DNA of 64,000 bases from Streptomyces sp. NBC_01314 (GTDB lineage Bacteria; Actinomycetota; Actinomycetes; Streptomycetales; Streptomycetaceae): positions 9,548,001-9,612,000 of the forward strand of contig NZ_CP108394.1 of NCBI RefSeq assembly GCF_041435215.1. Reading direction: 5' to 3'. Under the pieces are notes generated by a model. That model had not been told where the DNA came from and did no database searches. It saw only the letters and a program-made list of their open reading frames with translations. Shown one piece after another: positions 7,419 to 16,806 of this stretch (position 1 is its first letter; every line of letters starts with the position of its first letter). Position numbers and translations under genes: made by a program.

Positions 7419-10000
7419 GCGCCGGCGGGTCCGGCGCCGGGAGGACCCGGAGAGACCGGACGCTCGGCGAACTCGTGACAGGCCAACTGCTGCGGCTGTG
7501 TCAGGAGTCGGGGCTCGGACGATCCGACGCCGAGACATACGCGCACGTACTGACCGACTCCCTCGGAGCGACGGCCGAACGGTCCCTGGACCTGCCGCCC
7601 CCCTCCCGGAGCTTCCTGTCGGACGACTCCACGCCGGTGGAGTTCTCGCTCTCCTTCACACCGGACGCGCCAACGAGGGTGCGGGTGCTGCTGGAACCGG
7701 GATGCGGCGCCGACAGCCTCCGGGAGAACGGCCGCACCGGACTGCGCGTCGTCCGGTCGATGGCGCGGCGCTGGGGCTTCGCCACCGAGCAACTCGACGC
7801 CCTGGAGGACCTGTTCCTGCCCCCCGACCCCCAGGGCCCCCTGGCGCTGTGGATCGCGCTGGAACTGTGCCCCGGCGGCGTCCCCAAGATGAAGGTGTAC
7901 CTGAACCCGGCGGCGGCCGGCGCGACGAGGGCCGCCGAGACGGTTCGGGAAGCACTGGAACGGCTGGGCCACCGGCACGCCTTCGACGCGCTGCCGTCGG
8001 CCGACGGCTACCCGTTCTTCGCACTCGACCTGGGCGACTGGGCGGCGCCCCGAGTGAAGATCTACGCCACTCACCACGGGCTGCCGGTGACCGGCACCGG
8101 CGGTCTGTGCCGGATGGAATCCGGCCCCGACAGCGACACGCTGGAGGAGTTCCTCCGCACGGGCGGCGGATTCGGCGACGGAACGGGACACCCACTGGCC
8201 TCGGAGGCCCGGTTCGACCGCCGCCCCGTCCTCACCTGCCACTCGTTCACCCGGACGACCGGCGGCCCCACCGGCTTCACCCTCCACGTCCCGGTCAGGG
8301 ACTACGCCAGGGACGACGGGGAGGCACTCCGGTGGGCCGGAACGGTCCTCGGCCGCCACGGGCTGGCCACCGACGCGCTCGACCGGCCACTGGCCGCCGT
8401 CACCCCACGGCCACTGCGGGACGGTGTCGGGCTCATCGCGTACGTGGCGCTGGCCCACGAGCTGGATCAGCCGCCCCGGGTGACCACGTACATCTCGTCG
8501 GAGGCCTACGAGGTCCGGCCACCGAACACCCCGTCGACGGACCACGGCACGCCGTCGTCCGGACGGCATGAGTACGGCCTCCGACACAGCGACGACGAGG
8601 CATTCCGCAGTACCTCAGGAGCAAGGATCAGCATGGAGCCCTACCGCATCAAAGTCGTCGAGCCCATCGCGCTCACCACTCGACCACAGCGCGAGGCGGC
8701 GCTGGAGCGGGTGCACTACAACCTCTTCGACCTGCGCGCCGAGGAGGTGACCATCGACCTGCTCAGCGACTCGGGCACCGGCGCCATCTCGGCCGCGCAG
8801 CTCGCCGCGGGCATGGAGGGCGACGAGTCCTACGCGGGCTCGCGCTCCTTCTACCGCTTCCACGAGACCGTGACCGAGCTGACCGGCTACCGGCACATCC
8901 TGCCGGCCCACCAGGGGCGTGCCGCCGAACGCATCCTGTTCAACACGCTCCTCGAACCCGGCGGCATCGTCCTGGCCAACACCCACTTCGACACCACACG
9001 GGCGAACGTGGAACTCTCTGGATGTCAGGCGCATGACATCCCGTGCGTCGAGGCCCGCGACCTCGACAGCGAGCGGCCCTTCAAGGGCAACATCGACCTC
9101 GACAGACTCCGGACCACACTGGAGGGACCGGACGGCTCCCGCGTCCGCGTGGTGATCATGACGATCACCAACAACGGCGGCGGCGGCCAGCCCGTCTCCA
9201 TGGAGAACCTGAAGCAGACCGCCGAGATCTGCCGCCACCACGGCGTCCCCATGATCCTCGACGCCGCCCGCTTCGCCGAGAACGCCTGGCTGGTCATCCG
9301 CCACGAGGAGGCATACCGCGGCCACACCCCGCGCCAGGTCGCCGAAGAAGCGTTCCGCCTCGCCGACGGCTGTGTCATGAGCGCCAAGAAGGACGGCATC
9401 GTCCACATCGGCGGCTTCATCGGGCTCAACGACCCCGAACTCGCCGAGAAGTGCGAGCGGCTCCTCATCGCCACCGAGGGCTTCGCCACCTACGGCGGTC
9501 TCGCGGGCCGCGACCTCGACATGATGGCCACCGGCCTCCTGGAGGTGACCGAACCCGCCTACCTCGCGGAACGGGCCGACGTCGCCTCCCACCTCGCCGA
9601 CCGCGTCCGCTCGGCGGGCGTCGACATCCTCGAACCCCCGGGCCTGCACGCCCTCTACCTCAACGCGGGCCGCCTGTTCCCGCACATCCCGCCCCACAAC
9701 TACCCGGGCCACGCCCTCGCCTGCCGCCTCTACCTCGAAGGCGGCATCCGCTCGGCCGAACTCGGCTCCCTCTACCTCGGCGAGGAGGACGAGGACGGCA
9801 ATCCCATCAAGAGCGCGCCGTACGAACTGGTCAGACTGGCGCTCCCGCGCCGTGTCTACACCCGCAGTCACTACGATCACGTCGGCCGGACCCTGGAACA
9901 GATCGCCAAGAACGCGGAATCCGTCCACGGCTACCGAATCGTGGAACAGTCCCCGATCCTGCGGCACTTCCGCGCCAAACTGCAGCCGGTGACCAGCTGA
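7415..10000 (+). CDS. Indole/aromatic prenyltransferase fused in frame to tryptophanase
   Basis: One uninterrupted 861-codon frame. Residues about 15-385 resemble bacterial DMATS-type (ABBA-fold) indole prenyltransferases: LGELVTGQLLRLC, VEFSLSFTPDAPTRVRVLLEPG, LALWIALELCPGGVPKMKVYLNP, ARDDGEALRWAG and the closing PPRVTTYISSEAYEVRP. Residues 407-861 are a complete tryptophanase/tyrosine phenol-lyase: DLLSDSGTGAIS, HQGRAAERILF, a PLP-binding ILDAARFAEN and the lysine motif MSAKKDG. Tryptophanase splits Trp to indole, pyruvate and ammonia, and the prenyltransferase would add a dimethylallyl group to an indole. In Streptomyces (the iptA locus of strain SN-593; SCO7467 region) these activities are separate neighbouring proteins, often with a flavin monooxygenase, which I do not find here. 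A ribosome site and ATG exist at the junction, so separate tryptophanase translation is also possible. The cvnE-side spacing suggests its own transcript. Confidence 0.8.
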   Translation: MSAGGSGAGRTRRDRTLGELVTGQLLRLCQESGLGRSDAETYAHVLTDSLGATAERSLDLPPPSRSFLSDDSTPVEFSLSFTPDAPTRVRVLLEPGCGADSLRENGRTGLRVVRSMARRWGFATEQLDALEDLFLPPDPQGPLALWIALELCPGGVPKMKVYLNPAAAGATRAAETVREALERLGHRHAFDALPSADGYPFFALDLGDWAAPRVKIYATHHGLPVTGTGGLCRMESGPDSDTLEEFLRTGGGFGDGTGHPLASEARFDRRPVLTCHSFTRTTGGPTGFTLHVPVRDYARDDGEALRWAGTVLGRHGLATDALDRPLAAVTPRPLRDGVGLIAYVALAHELDQPPRVTTYISSEAYEVRPPNTPSTDHGTPSSGRHEYGLRHSDDEAFRSTSGARISMEPYRIKVVEPIALTTRPQREAALERVHYNLFDLRAEEVTIDLLSDSGTGAISAAQLAAGMEGDESYAGSRSFYRFHETVTELTGYRHILPAHQGRAAERILFNTLLEPGGIVLANTHFDTTRANVELSGCQAHDIPCVEARDLDSERPFKGNIDLDRLRTTLEGPDGSRVRVVIMTITNNGGGGQPVSMENLKQTAEICRHHGVPMILDAARFAENAWLVIRHEEAYRGHTPRQVAEEAFRLADGCVMSAKKDGIVHIGGFIGLNDPELAEKCERLLIATEGFATYGGLAGRDLDMMATGLLEVTEPAYLAERADVASHLADRVRSAGVDILEPPGLHALYLNAGRLFPHIPPHNYPGHALACRLYLEGGIRSAELGSLYLGEEDEDGNPIKSAPYELVRLALPRRVYTRSHYDHVGRTLEQIAKNAESVHGYRIVEQSPILRHFRAKLQPVTS
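8617..8635 (+). promoter_or_regulatory. Internal ribosome site and ATG at the start of the tryptophanase half
   Basis: AGGAG at 8617-8621 and AAGGA at 8623-8627 precede an in-frame ATG at 8633, with a 5-base spacer from AAGGA. The protein read from this ATG (MEPYRIKVVEPIALTTR) starts where free-standing tryptophanases start. This suggests the two halves were, or still are, translated separately. Confidence 0.6.
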
Positions 10001-10071
10001 AACAGCTCCACAGGGTGTCCGGGGCATCCCGAACTTCCTGAATGTCCTGGACATCCCTGACGCGTGACGTC

Positions 10072-10110
10072 GACGCCCCGCCGGAGTGACCCACTCTCCG
10101 CCGGGGCGTC
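10072..10110 (+). terminator. Terminator after the prenyltransferase-tryptophanase gene
   Basis: GACGCCCCG at 10072-10080 pairs with CGGGGCGTC at 10102-10110. The inner part continues with a bulged CCGGAG/CTCCG pairing. It lies 72 bases after the stop codon and has no U tract. Confidence 0.65.
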
Positions 10111-10230
10111 GCCTTCCCGTCCGCGACGCGGGGCGACGGGACGTCCGGGGAACACGCACCGCCGATATTCGCTTGCACGCCCTCCGGCACTCGGGTCAGC
10201 GTCGTCCGACACCTGACGAAGGCGGAGAAG

Positions 10231-10644
10231 ATGACCACCGAGCCCCACCCCGTCGATCACGAACTCATCCGGGCCGCGGCTGACGTCGCACGCACTCGAT
10301 GCCGGGGCGACAACCACACCATGGCGGCCGCGGCCCGCGCCCGGGACGGCCGGATCCTCACGGCCGTGAACGCCTACCACTTCACCGGAGGCCCCTGCGC
10401 CGAACTGGTCCTCATCGGCGCTGCCGCCGCCCAGGGCGCCTACGAGCTGGACACCATCGTCGCCGTGGGCGACCGCGACCGGGGAGTCGTTCCGCCCTGC
10501 GGACGATGTCGACAGGTCCTTCTCGACTACTTTCCCGCCCTCAAGGTCATCGTCGGTGAGGACGCCCACACCCGAACCGTCCCCATCGCCGACCTGCTGC
10601 CCGAAAGCTACGTCTGGGCCGACCATCAGCTCGACGCCGAGTAG
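10231..10644 (+). CDS. Cytidine deaminase-like zinc enzyme
   Basis: 137 residues with the zinc motifs of the small tetrameric cytidine deaminase/blasticidin-S deaminase group. CAE in GGPCAELVLIGAA supplies one Cys ligand and the catalytic Glu, and PPCGRCRQVLLD supplies the other two Cys. Length fits the family. It deaminates a cytosine nucleoside or related base; the choice between salvage enzyme and nucleoside-antibiotic resistance (BSD-like) cannot be made from sequence alone. The C-terminal PESYVWADHQLD is short, as in stand-alone enzymes. GGAG lies 7 bases before the ATG. It appears monocistronic. Confidence 0.82.
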   Translation: MTTEPHPVDHELIRAAADVARTRCRGDNHTMAAAARARDGRILTAVNAYHFTGGPCAELVLIGAAAAQGAYELDTIVAVGDRDRGVVPPCGRCRQVLLDYFPALKVIVGEDAHTRTVPIADLLPESYVWADHQLDAE

Positions 10645-10853
10645 ACCGGCCCGCAACGCCGCATGAGGTGCGATCGGCAGCCTGCGCACACCGTCCGCGG
10701 CGAATTTCCCCAGGTGATCTGGAGCGGACTGGAGCAGACGTGATATGGGCCATACGCCCTTATTGTCTGTCATGGGTAGCTTGGGGTGATTGCCCCGTCC
10801 GCGGTGATGCGTCGCCGAGTGCACCGCCTACCGATCCCCTGTCCGGGAGACCC

Positions 10854-12605
10854 ATGCGCCCTCGAATAACCTCCGTGTCGCCCCTCGCCCTGACGGGCGG
10901 TGCGCTGATGGTCGGAGTCGGCGGTCTGTATCTGGCCGGGCTGCTCGTCACGGGTGGTGAGGTCGAGGCGGGTACGACGGTGCGCGGAGTGGACGTCGGA
11001 GTGGACATCGGGGGCCTCAGCCGTGCGGAGGCCATCCGCGAGCTGGACGATCACCTGGCGGTGGCCGGCTCGCGGGAGCTGGCCGTGAAGATCGGTGATC
11101 GCAGCGCATCCATCGACCCGCGGCAGGCCGGACTCATCTTCGACGCCGAGCAGACCGTCGACCGGGCTGCACGCACAGCCGCCGATCCGTTCAGCGTGAT
11201 CGGCGGGTTCTTCCGCTCGGGGGGCGACATCGAGCCGGTCGTACACCTCGACAAGGGCAAGGCCCGCACCGTTCTCGGGAAGCTGGCGCGGACGCTCGAC
11301 CAGAAGGTCCGCGACGGGGCCGTCACCTTCGAGAACGGCCGGGTCGAGCAGGTCGCTCCGCACCGTGGTTACGCGCTGGACGTGGACGCGGCGGTCCGCA
11401 CCCTGCGAACCACCTTCCTGCACGGCGCGGCGGACACGGTCACGGCCCTGCCCACCCGCGAGACCCAGCCGCAGGTGGCGGCGGAGGAGGTACGGCGGGC
11501 GGTGCGCGACTTCGCGCAGCCGGCGATGTCGGCGCCCGTCACGCTCACCACGGGCGGCAGGCGGTTCACGATCAGTCAGGCCGTGGTGGGCGAGTACCTG
11601 AGGATGCGGCCGGACGACTCCGGCAGACTGATACCGAAACTGGACGGCAAGGGCCTGCGTTCCGTCCCCGCGGTGGCCCGCCCGCTGGCCGGCGTCACTG
11701 CCACGGCCGAGAACGCCCGACTGCGGCTGGACGGCGACCAGGTCGTGGTGGCCGGCGATGCCCGGACCGGCGTACAGGTCACCGACAAGGCACTGAGCGA
11801 GGCCGTGCTGCCGCTGCTCACCAAAGCGGGCGCCGACCGTACCGGGGAAGTGGCCGCGCGACGGATCCAGCCGCGGGTGACCCGCGAGAACGCGGCGCGG
11901 CTGGGGCTGACGGAGAAGATGTCCTCCTTCACCGTCAACTTCGAACCGGCGGCGTACCGCACGAAGAACATCGGGCGCGCCGCGCAACTCATCAACGGCT
12001 CCGTCGTCATGCCCGACGAGACCTGGAGCTTCAACCGGACCGTGGGGCAGCGCACCGAGGCCAACGGCTTCGTCGAGGGCATCATGATCCTCGACGACCA
12101 GTTCACCAAGGCGTCCGGCGGCGGTGTCTCCGCGGTGGCCACGACCATGTTCAACGCGATGTTCTTCGCCGGGGTCAAGCCCGTGGAGCACGGCGCCCAC
12201 TCCTTCTACATCGAGCGCTACCCGGAGGGCCGTGAGGCGACGGTCGCCTGGGGCAGCCTCGATCTCAGGTTCACCAACGACTCGGGCAACGCCATATACA
12301 TCCAGGCCGAGTCCACCGACACCTCGGTGACCGTCACCTTCGTCGGCACCAGGCCCTACGACGAGATCAAGTCGGTGAAGGGACCCCGGAGCAACGTGAA
12401 GCCGCCGGAACAGAGGGTGAGCGCCGACAAGAAATGCGTGCCGCAGACCCCGCTCGAAGGCTTCGACGTCACCGTGGAGCGGGTCTTCTACAACGACGGC
12501 AAGGAAGTAGGACGGGAGCCGTTCCGCACCCACTACACCCCGCGTGACGAGATCACCTGCGAAGCCCCTCAGCAACCCGACAGCGGTCGGCCCGACGCCA
12601 GGTAG
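10854..12605 (+). CDS. VanW-domain membrane-anchored protein
   Basis: 583 residues. An N-terminal hydrophobic segment (residues about 7-28) would anchor or export the protein. Two repeated extracellular regions follow, of the peptidoglycan-binding type commonly paired with VanW (GVDVGGLSRAEAIREL-like repeats near residues 45 and 220). The VanW domain lies at about 385-520: TWSFNRTVGQRTEANGF, GGGVSAVATTMFNAMFFAG, ERYPEGREATVAWG and FTNDSGNAIYIQ. VanW proteins accompany some vancomycin-resistance operons, but their function is unknown and most, like this one, are unrelated to resistance. The ATG at 10854 has GGGAGA just upstream. The gene converges on the exported enzyme to its right. Confidence 0.82.
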   Translation: MRPRITSVSPLALTGGALMVGVGGLYLAGLLVTGGEVEAGTTVRGVDVGVDIGGLSRAEAIRELDDHLAVAGSRELAVKIGDRSASIDPRQAGLIFDAEQTVDRAARTAADPFSVIGGFFRSGGDIEPVVHLDKGKARTVLGKLARTLDQKVRDGAVTFENGRVEQVAPHRGYALDVDAAVRTLRTTFLHGAADTVTALPTRETQPQVAAEEVRRAVRDFAQPAMSAPVTLTTGGRRFTISQAVVGEYLRMRPDDSGRLIPKLDGKGLRSVPAVARPLAGVTATAENARLRLDGDQVVVAGDARTGVQVTDKALSEAVLPLLTKAGADRTGEVAARRIQPRVTRENAARLGLTEKMSSFTVNFEPAAYRTKNIGRAAQLINGSVVMPDETWSFNRTVGQRTEANGFVEGIMILDDQFTKASGGGVSAVATTMFNAMFFAGVKPVEHGAHSFYIERYPEGREATVAWGSLDLRFTNDSGNAIYIQAESTDTSVTVTFVGTRPYDEIKSVKGPRSNVKPPEQRVSADKKCVPQTPLEGFDVTVERVFYNDGKEVGREPFRTHYTPRDEITCEAPQQPDSGRPDAR

Positions 12606-12736
12606 GCCATGCTGTGCGCCGCCCACGGGTACGGCTCCACGGCGCGCAAGGGGGTAGGGGGCCCACAGATACGCGAAGGCAGTGTGCGGAGCCCTCCCTG
12701 CGTGTCGAACGGGCGTACCCCTGGGGGAACGGGATG

Positions 12737-12770
12737 GGCCCGGGCAGTGTGACGTCACGCGGCCCGGGCC
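12737..12770. terminator. Bidirectional terminator between convergent genes
   Basis: GGCCCGGGC at 12737-12745 pairs with GCCCGGGCC at 12762-12770. The centre contains a second palindrome, GTGACGTCAC. It sits between two converging genes (stops at 12605 and 12799), so it can serve both. Confidence 0.7.
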
Positions 12771-12798
12771 GAGGGATGTGCTGTCGGCCGGGTGGTGG

Positions 12799-14139
12799 TC
12801 AGCGCTGGGTGTAGATGAAACCGACCTTGTCGACCTCGTCGTCGGAGCGGCCGTGGAACCCGGCGATCTGCCGGCCGGACGGCGCGGTGCGTGTCACGCA
12901 GTCGGAGGTCGTGGTGCCGCCGGCCAGGGTTCGGCCGAGGCTGGTGGTGAACCGGGCATAGAAGATCCGCGTGTGACCGTCCTTCTGCCCTTGGCACAGG
13001 TGCGCCGTCGAGACGTACTCCCCGCTGCCGAGTGTCAGCGAGGACGCGGTGCCGCCGGAGCCTCCGTGGGTGAGCGTGGTGCCGTTCGACAGGGTCAGGC
13101 TCAGCTGGTCGATGCGGGAACCGGCCCGCAGCGCGACGGTGGTGGCGCGGGCGCCGGCGGGCACGCCACCGATGTCGTTGTAGTAGTCGCCGTGCGGGCC
13201 GCCGAACTGGTCGCTGAGCTGGAAGGCGGCATTCCGCGACCAGGAGAAGTCCACGGTGAGCGGATCGTGGTCGGAGAGCATGAGCCCGTCGTCGGTGAGG
13301 AACTCGGAGTGCTCGTTGTTGTAGGACGTGGCGTTGAGCGAGACGAGCTTGCTGCCGCGGTAGAGGATCTTGTCGACGACCTCGCAGTCGTTGGGGACGG
13401 TGGTCCCCGTCTGGTCGCAGACCAGGGCGTCGCTCCCCTTGGCGGGAGCCACGCCGCCGCGGATCAGTTGGACCCAGGGGTCGGTGAGACCGTTGGCGGC
13501 GGCGAACTCGGCGATGGTGTCGCCGGTGCGGGTGTAGCGGGTGTTGGTGTCGCCCATGACGACTACGGCGTTGCCCGCGGAGTGGGTGCTGATGAACTCG
13601 GTGAGCTGGCTGAGGTTGTCGGCTCGGGCGGCGAGGTCGTCGTCGTTGACACCGGCGTTGGTGTGCAGGTTGTAGAAGTCGACGTAGACGCCCTCGGCGA
13701 GGCGTTCCCGCATGAAGGTGAAGCCTTTGGGGGTCAGGCAGTCGCCCGAGCCGTAGGTGCAGGTGTTCCAGCCCACCCGTTCGAAGTCGTCCTCGTCGTA
13801 GGAGATCTTCGACAGGGTGTTGAGCCCGCTGCCGATGCCGGCGCCGCCGCTGGTGGGGGTGCGGTGGGCGTGCGTGGTGTCGGCGGCGTAGAGGTAGGCG
13901 TGGTAGTTGAAGTCCTCCTGGACGTGGACGATGTCGTACGGCGCCGTCCGCTGCCCGATCGTCGTGGTGCTGGACTCGCGGGGCGTCGCTGCGCTGGAGA
14001 TCGCTTCGGGCAGGCCGGCGACGTTGTAGCTGAGGACGTTGAAGGTGCCCGACTCGGCGGCCGCCGCGGAGGGGGCGGCCGCGATGAGCCCGCCGAGGGC
14101 GGCGGCTGCCGCCACCAGACAGGCGAGGGGTCTGCGCAT
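12799..14139 (-). CDS. Secreted endonuclease/exonuclease/phosphatase-fold protein with jacalin-like C-terminal domain
   Basis: 446 residues. The Sec signal peptide is clear (MRRPLACLVAAAAALGG, cleavage near APSAAAA-ES). Residues about 33-300 have the metal-dependent phosphoesterase pattern of sphingomyelinases and DNase I-like proteins: VLSYNVAGLPE, VHVQEDFNYHAYL, the metal-site VVMGDTNTRY, and near the end MLSDHDPLTVDF. Residues about 310-446 form a beta-rich domain starting QFGGPHGDYYND, with SRIDQLSLTLSNG and TLTHGG, resembling a jacalin-type lectin domain. The exact substrate (phospholipid, nucleic acid or sugar phosphate) is undetermined. AGGAG lies upstream of the ATG. It is transcribed alone, convergent with the VanW gene. 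Confidence 0.82.
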   Translation of the reverse strand: MRRPLACLVAAAAALGGLIAAAPSAAAAESGTFNVLSYNVAGLPEAISSAATPRESSTTTIGQRTAPYDIVHVQEDFNYHAYLYAADTTHAHRTPTSGGAGIGSGLNTLSKISYDEDDFERVGWNTCTYGSGDCLTPKGFTFMRERLAEGVYVDFYNLHTNAGVNDDDLAARADNLSQLTEFISTHSAGNAVVVMGDTNTRYTRTGDTIAEFAAANGLTDPWVQLIRGGVAPAKGSDALVCDQTGTTVPNDCEVVDKILYRGSKLVSLNATSYNNEHSEFLTDDGLMLSDHDPLTVDFSWSRNAAFQLSDQFGGPHGDYYNDIGGVPAGARATTVALRAGSRIDQLSLTLSNGTTLTHGGSGGTASSLTLGSGEYVSTAHLCQGQKDGHTRIFYARFTTSLGRTLAGGTTTSDCVTRTAPSGRQIAGFHGRSDDEVDKVGFIYTQR

Positions 14140-14395
14140 GGGGAGCGTCTCCTGGGGGGAAAGCGGTTGTGGGGGCCGTCGCAGAAGTTACCGCTGGTTA
14201 CCCCAGGCTTGTCGAGAGGCTGGACGCTATTCAAAGGAACCGCCGACCGTACACAAATGATCCGGACGTGCGCCGTCGAGGATTCACGGCAGGAAACCAC
14301 TCACGTAGTGCCGGTCCCGGCCCCGATCCCTGCCGACGGCTCTTGTCCGGGGCGGTGATACAGCGTCTCGGAAACTCTGTGTGTGCCTGAGGGTT

Positions 14396-16528
14396 TCAGG
14401 CTTTTCGGGCGCGGCGTGGCCGTGTGGCGTCACGGTGGGGTCCGAACCTCGGGGTGAGGTGGTGGACTTCGGTGGCGTGCACGTGGTGGAAGCCGGTCCG
14501 CTCGGCGGCGCGGGTGCGCCGTCGACAGGTTTCGCGTGAGAGCCGCCCCCGCCACGCCGGAGAAGCCTCCGGGTGGGGTGGGACGGGTACTCCATGACCT
14601 GGCACCGGTCCGGGAGGGGCTGGTGTCTTGGTGTCATGCCCCGCCGGACGCTGAACCACCCCGGCAGGGGTGGTGGCGGGGACCGTACGCACATCGGGCA
14701 TACGGCGGGAAGTCTTCACAGCCACAGCCACAGCCACAGCCACTGCTGGGGCGGGGGCTGTGGCTGGCTGTCCGGCCGGGCGTGGGATGTGCCGCTGGTG
14801 TGGGCCGGTGGGTCTGCTGGGGGTGGGGTGGCCTTTGCCGGGGGTGGTTCTGGGCCCGCGCGGGCGGGGTGGTGCGGCCTGTTTGCGGCGGGCGCGGCGC
14901 AGGTGGCGGGTGGTCTTCTTCGGTCGGCGTACCGGGCGGACGGTGCCTTCCACGGTGGTGCGGATGGTGCGGGTGCCGGTGGCGCGCTCGGTGACGGTGT
15001 GGGACTGGGCGAGCAGGCCGCGTGCGACGATCCGCCGGGCTGCGGCATGGTCACGGTCCATGGACAGCCCACAGCGGGCGCAGTGGGCCCAGCTCCGGCC
15101 CCGCTCCTCGAGCCGGTCGGGGGCGGGGTGGTGGCCGAGTGGGTGCAGGCATCCGGGGCATTGGGCGGAGGTGCCGCGGGCCGGGACGGTGACCACCGCG
15201 ATCCCCGCCTTGGTGGCCAGGTGCCGGATCGCGTCGGCGACGGTGCCGCGGACCTGCCCGGACAACCGGGCGTTACCGCGCCTGCGCCCGCGGGCTTCCA
15301 GGGTAGTGAGGTCTTCCAGGTAGATGACGGTGGCGCCGAGTGCGGTGCTCTGGTCGATGGCCCAGCGGGCCGCCGACCAGGCCAGTGCCTGGTTGAGGTG
15401 GCGGATGCGGGCACACACCCGCTGATGCTCCACCTGAAGCACCGCAGCCTTGTCCAGGAGTTCGGCCCGGGCCAGGTGCGGGGAACCGTATCCGTCGGCG
15501 AGGTGCTGGTAGTGGTCGCGTTTGGCGGCGAGGTGTTCGCGGTGGCCGCGCAGCCGGTGCAGTTTCGCACTGACCGCGGTGGCGTCGAAGATCAGGGGGC
15601 GGTCGTCGGTGACCACCCGCGCCGTCTCGCCCTGGCCGGACAGGCGGCCCACCGTGCCGGTGAGCAGGGTGTTGACGCCCCAGTCGAACCCGATGGCTAC
15701 CCGGTGCCCGGAGGCTGTGGTGGGCGGGGCGGGACGGGAGTGCGGCAGGTCCACCGCGATGCGCCCGCCACCAGCCGGGCGCAGGGTGGGGGTGTGCAGG
15801 ACCGCATCGGCCCGCACGGTGCCCGGCAGGCGGATGTCGATCACATGCCAGGCCCAGTCCCGCCCCGATACCGGTGCCGCACGCAGCGGGAGTTTCACCC
15901 GCAGCCGGGCCGTGACCTCGTCCACCCGTACCAGGGTGACCTGTTGGCGGTCCATCGCCGCCAGCACCACCAGCCCAGCCACCCGCGGCGCATCCTCCAG
16001 CTCACACAACCCCGCCGGCAGCCGCCCGTGCTCACGCAGAAAGCCACTCACCTGCCGGGTGCGGTTACGGATCTCCGCGGCGCTCACCCCCACGGGCAGA
16101 GCGGCCCGCAGCGCCGTCCACTCTTCCCCGGTGCGCCGAGGGGGTTGGGCGGGTCACGTCGCCAGGACCGCCGCGACCAAGGCGCGCCGGTACACGGCCA
16201 GCCGCAGCATCCGCACCGCGTACTCCTGCGCCGCCCGCCGCACCCGGTCCGACACATACACCCCCGCGGCCGGAGCGGCGGCCCGCGCCCAGCCCAGACG
16301 CCGCAGCGCCATCCACCCCTTCGACGGCAACGCCTCGCCCTGCCCGTCCACACCGGCGGCCAGCACATCCAGCGAGTCCTCGTCCCACCGGGCGGCCACC
16401 AGTTGCCGGGTGAGGTCCGCGCACAACTCGCTCAGGTAGGACACCCGCTGATACAGCAGCCGCCCGCCGACCCGCTCACCACTGCCCTCGACCACGCCTC
16501 GGAAGGCGGTGCACGGCGCCGTCGCCAT
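14396..16528 (-). pseudogene. TnpB (IS200/IS605-type RNA-guided nuclease/transposon protein) interrupted by in-frame stop
   Basis: Two pieces share one frame: 16528-16157 (start MATAPCTAFRGVVEG) and 16153-14396, separated by a single TGA at 16154-16156. The reading LAT-stop-PAQPPRRTGEEWTALRAAL continues without shift, so a nonsense mutation is the simplest reading. The downstream piece could still be made from the GTG at 16093. The RuvC-like catalytic set is present: IGFDWGVNT (Asp), IYLEDLTTLE (Glu), a CPGC...CARC zinc ribbon and SMDRDHAAARR (Asp). The last ~240 residues form an unusual Arg/Pro-rich extension including an AVAVAVAVAV run encoded by hexamer repeats. No TnpA gene is adjacent. 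A guide RNA would be expected near the 3' end but cannot be recognised by eye. Confidence 0.72.
14719..14742. repeat. Hexamer tandem repeat inside TnpB extension
   Basis: Four consecutive copies of CAGCCA on the + strand (TGGCTG on the coding strand) encode the alternating Ala-Val run in the TnpB C-terminal extension. A slippage-prone microsatellite, length probably variable between strains. Confidence 0.8.
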
Positions 16529-16721
16529 CAACCGGCCCACACCCACCACCCCCTACACCGCTCCGACCAGGCACACCCCGTATCCGATCGGCCTAACGAC
16601 CGACCATCACACAAAGACACGCACCCCTACGACACCGCCCGATTCATGCAGGAAACCGCAGCAAAACCACCAACAGTTGAAGACCCTCCCCGGGCATGGT
16701 GCCTGGGGCCCCGCCGACGCC

Positions 16722-16745
16722 GGCCCGCCTCAGCGGCGGCGGGCC
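16722..16745. terminator. Terminator after the MaoC-like gene
   Basis: GGCCCGCC at 16722-16729 pairs with GGCGGGCC at 16738-16745 across an 8-base loop, with further GC-rich pairing outside. It is 62 bases beyond the stop of the leftward MaoC-like gene. Confidence 0.55.
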
Positions 16746-16806
16746 GACGGGCACAGGACATGGGGGAGGGGCAGGCTCCTCCCGCTCACCGCGGCACACC
16801 GGTCCA

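Noticed and set aside
10854..12605. Part of a glycopeptide-resistance operon because of the VanW domain
   Set aside because: No vanH, vanA, vanX, vanR or vanS genes are adjacent, and VanW domains are widespread outside resistance loci.
12682..14358. A 558-codon rightward frame opposite the secreted phosphoesterase-fold gene
   Set aside because: Val/Gly/Glu-rich shadow without motifs; the minus-strand protein has a signal peptide and metal-site motifs.
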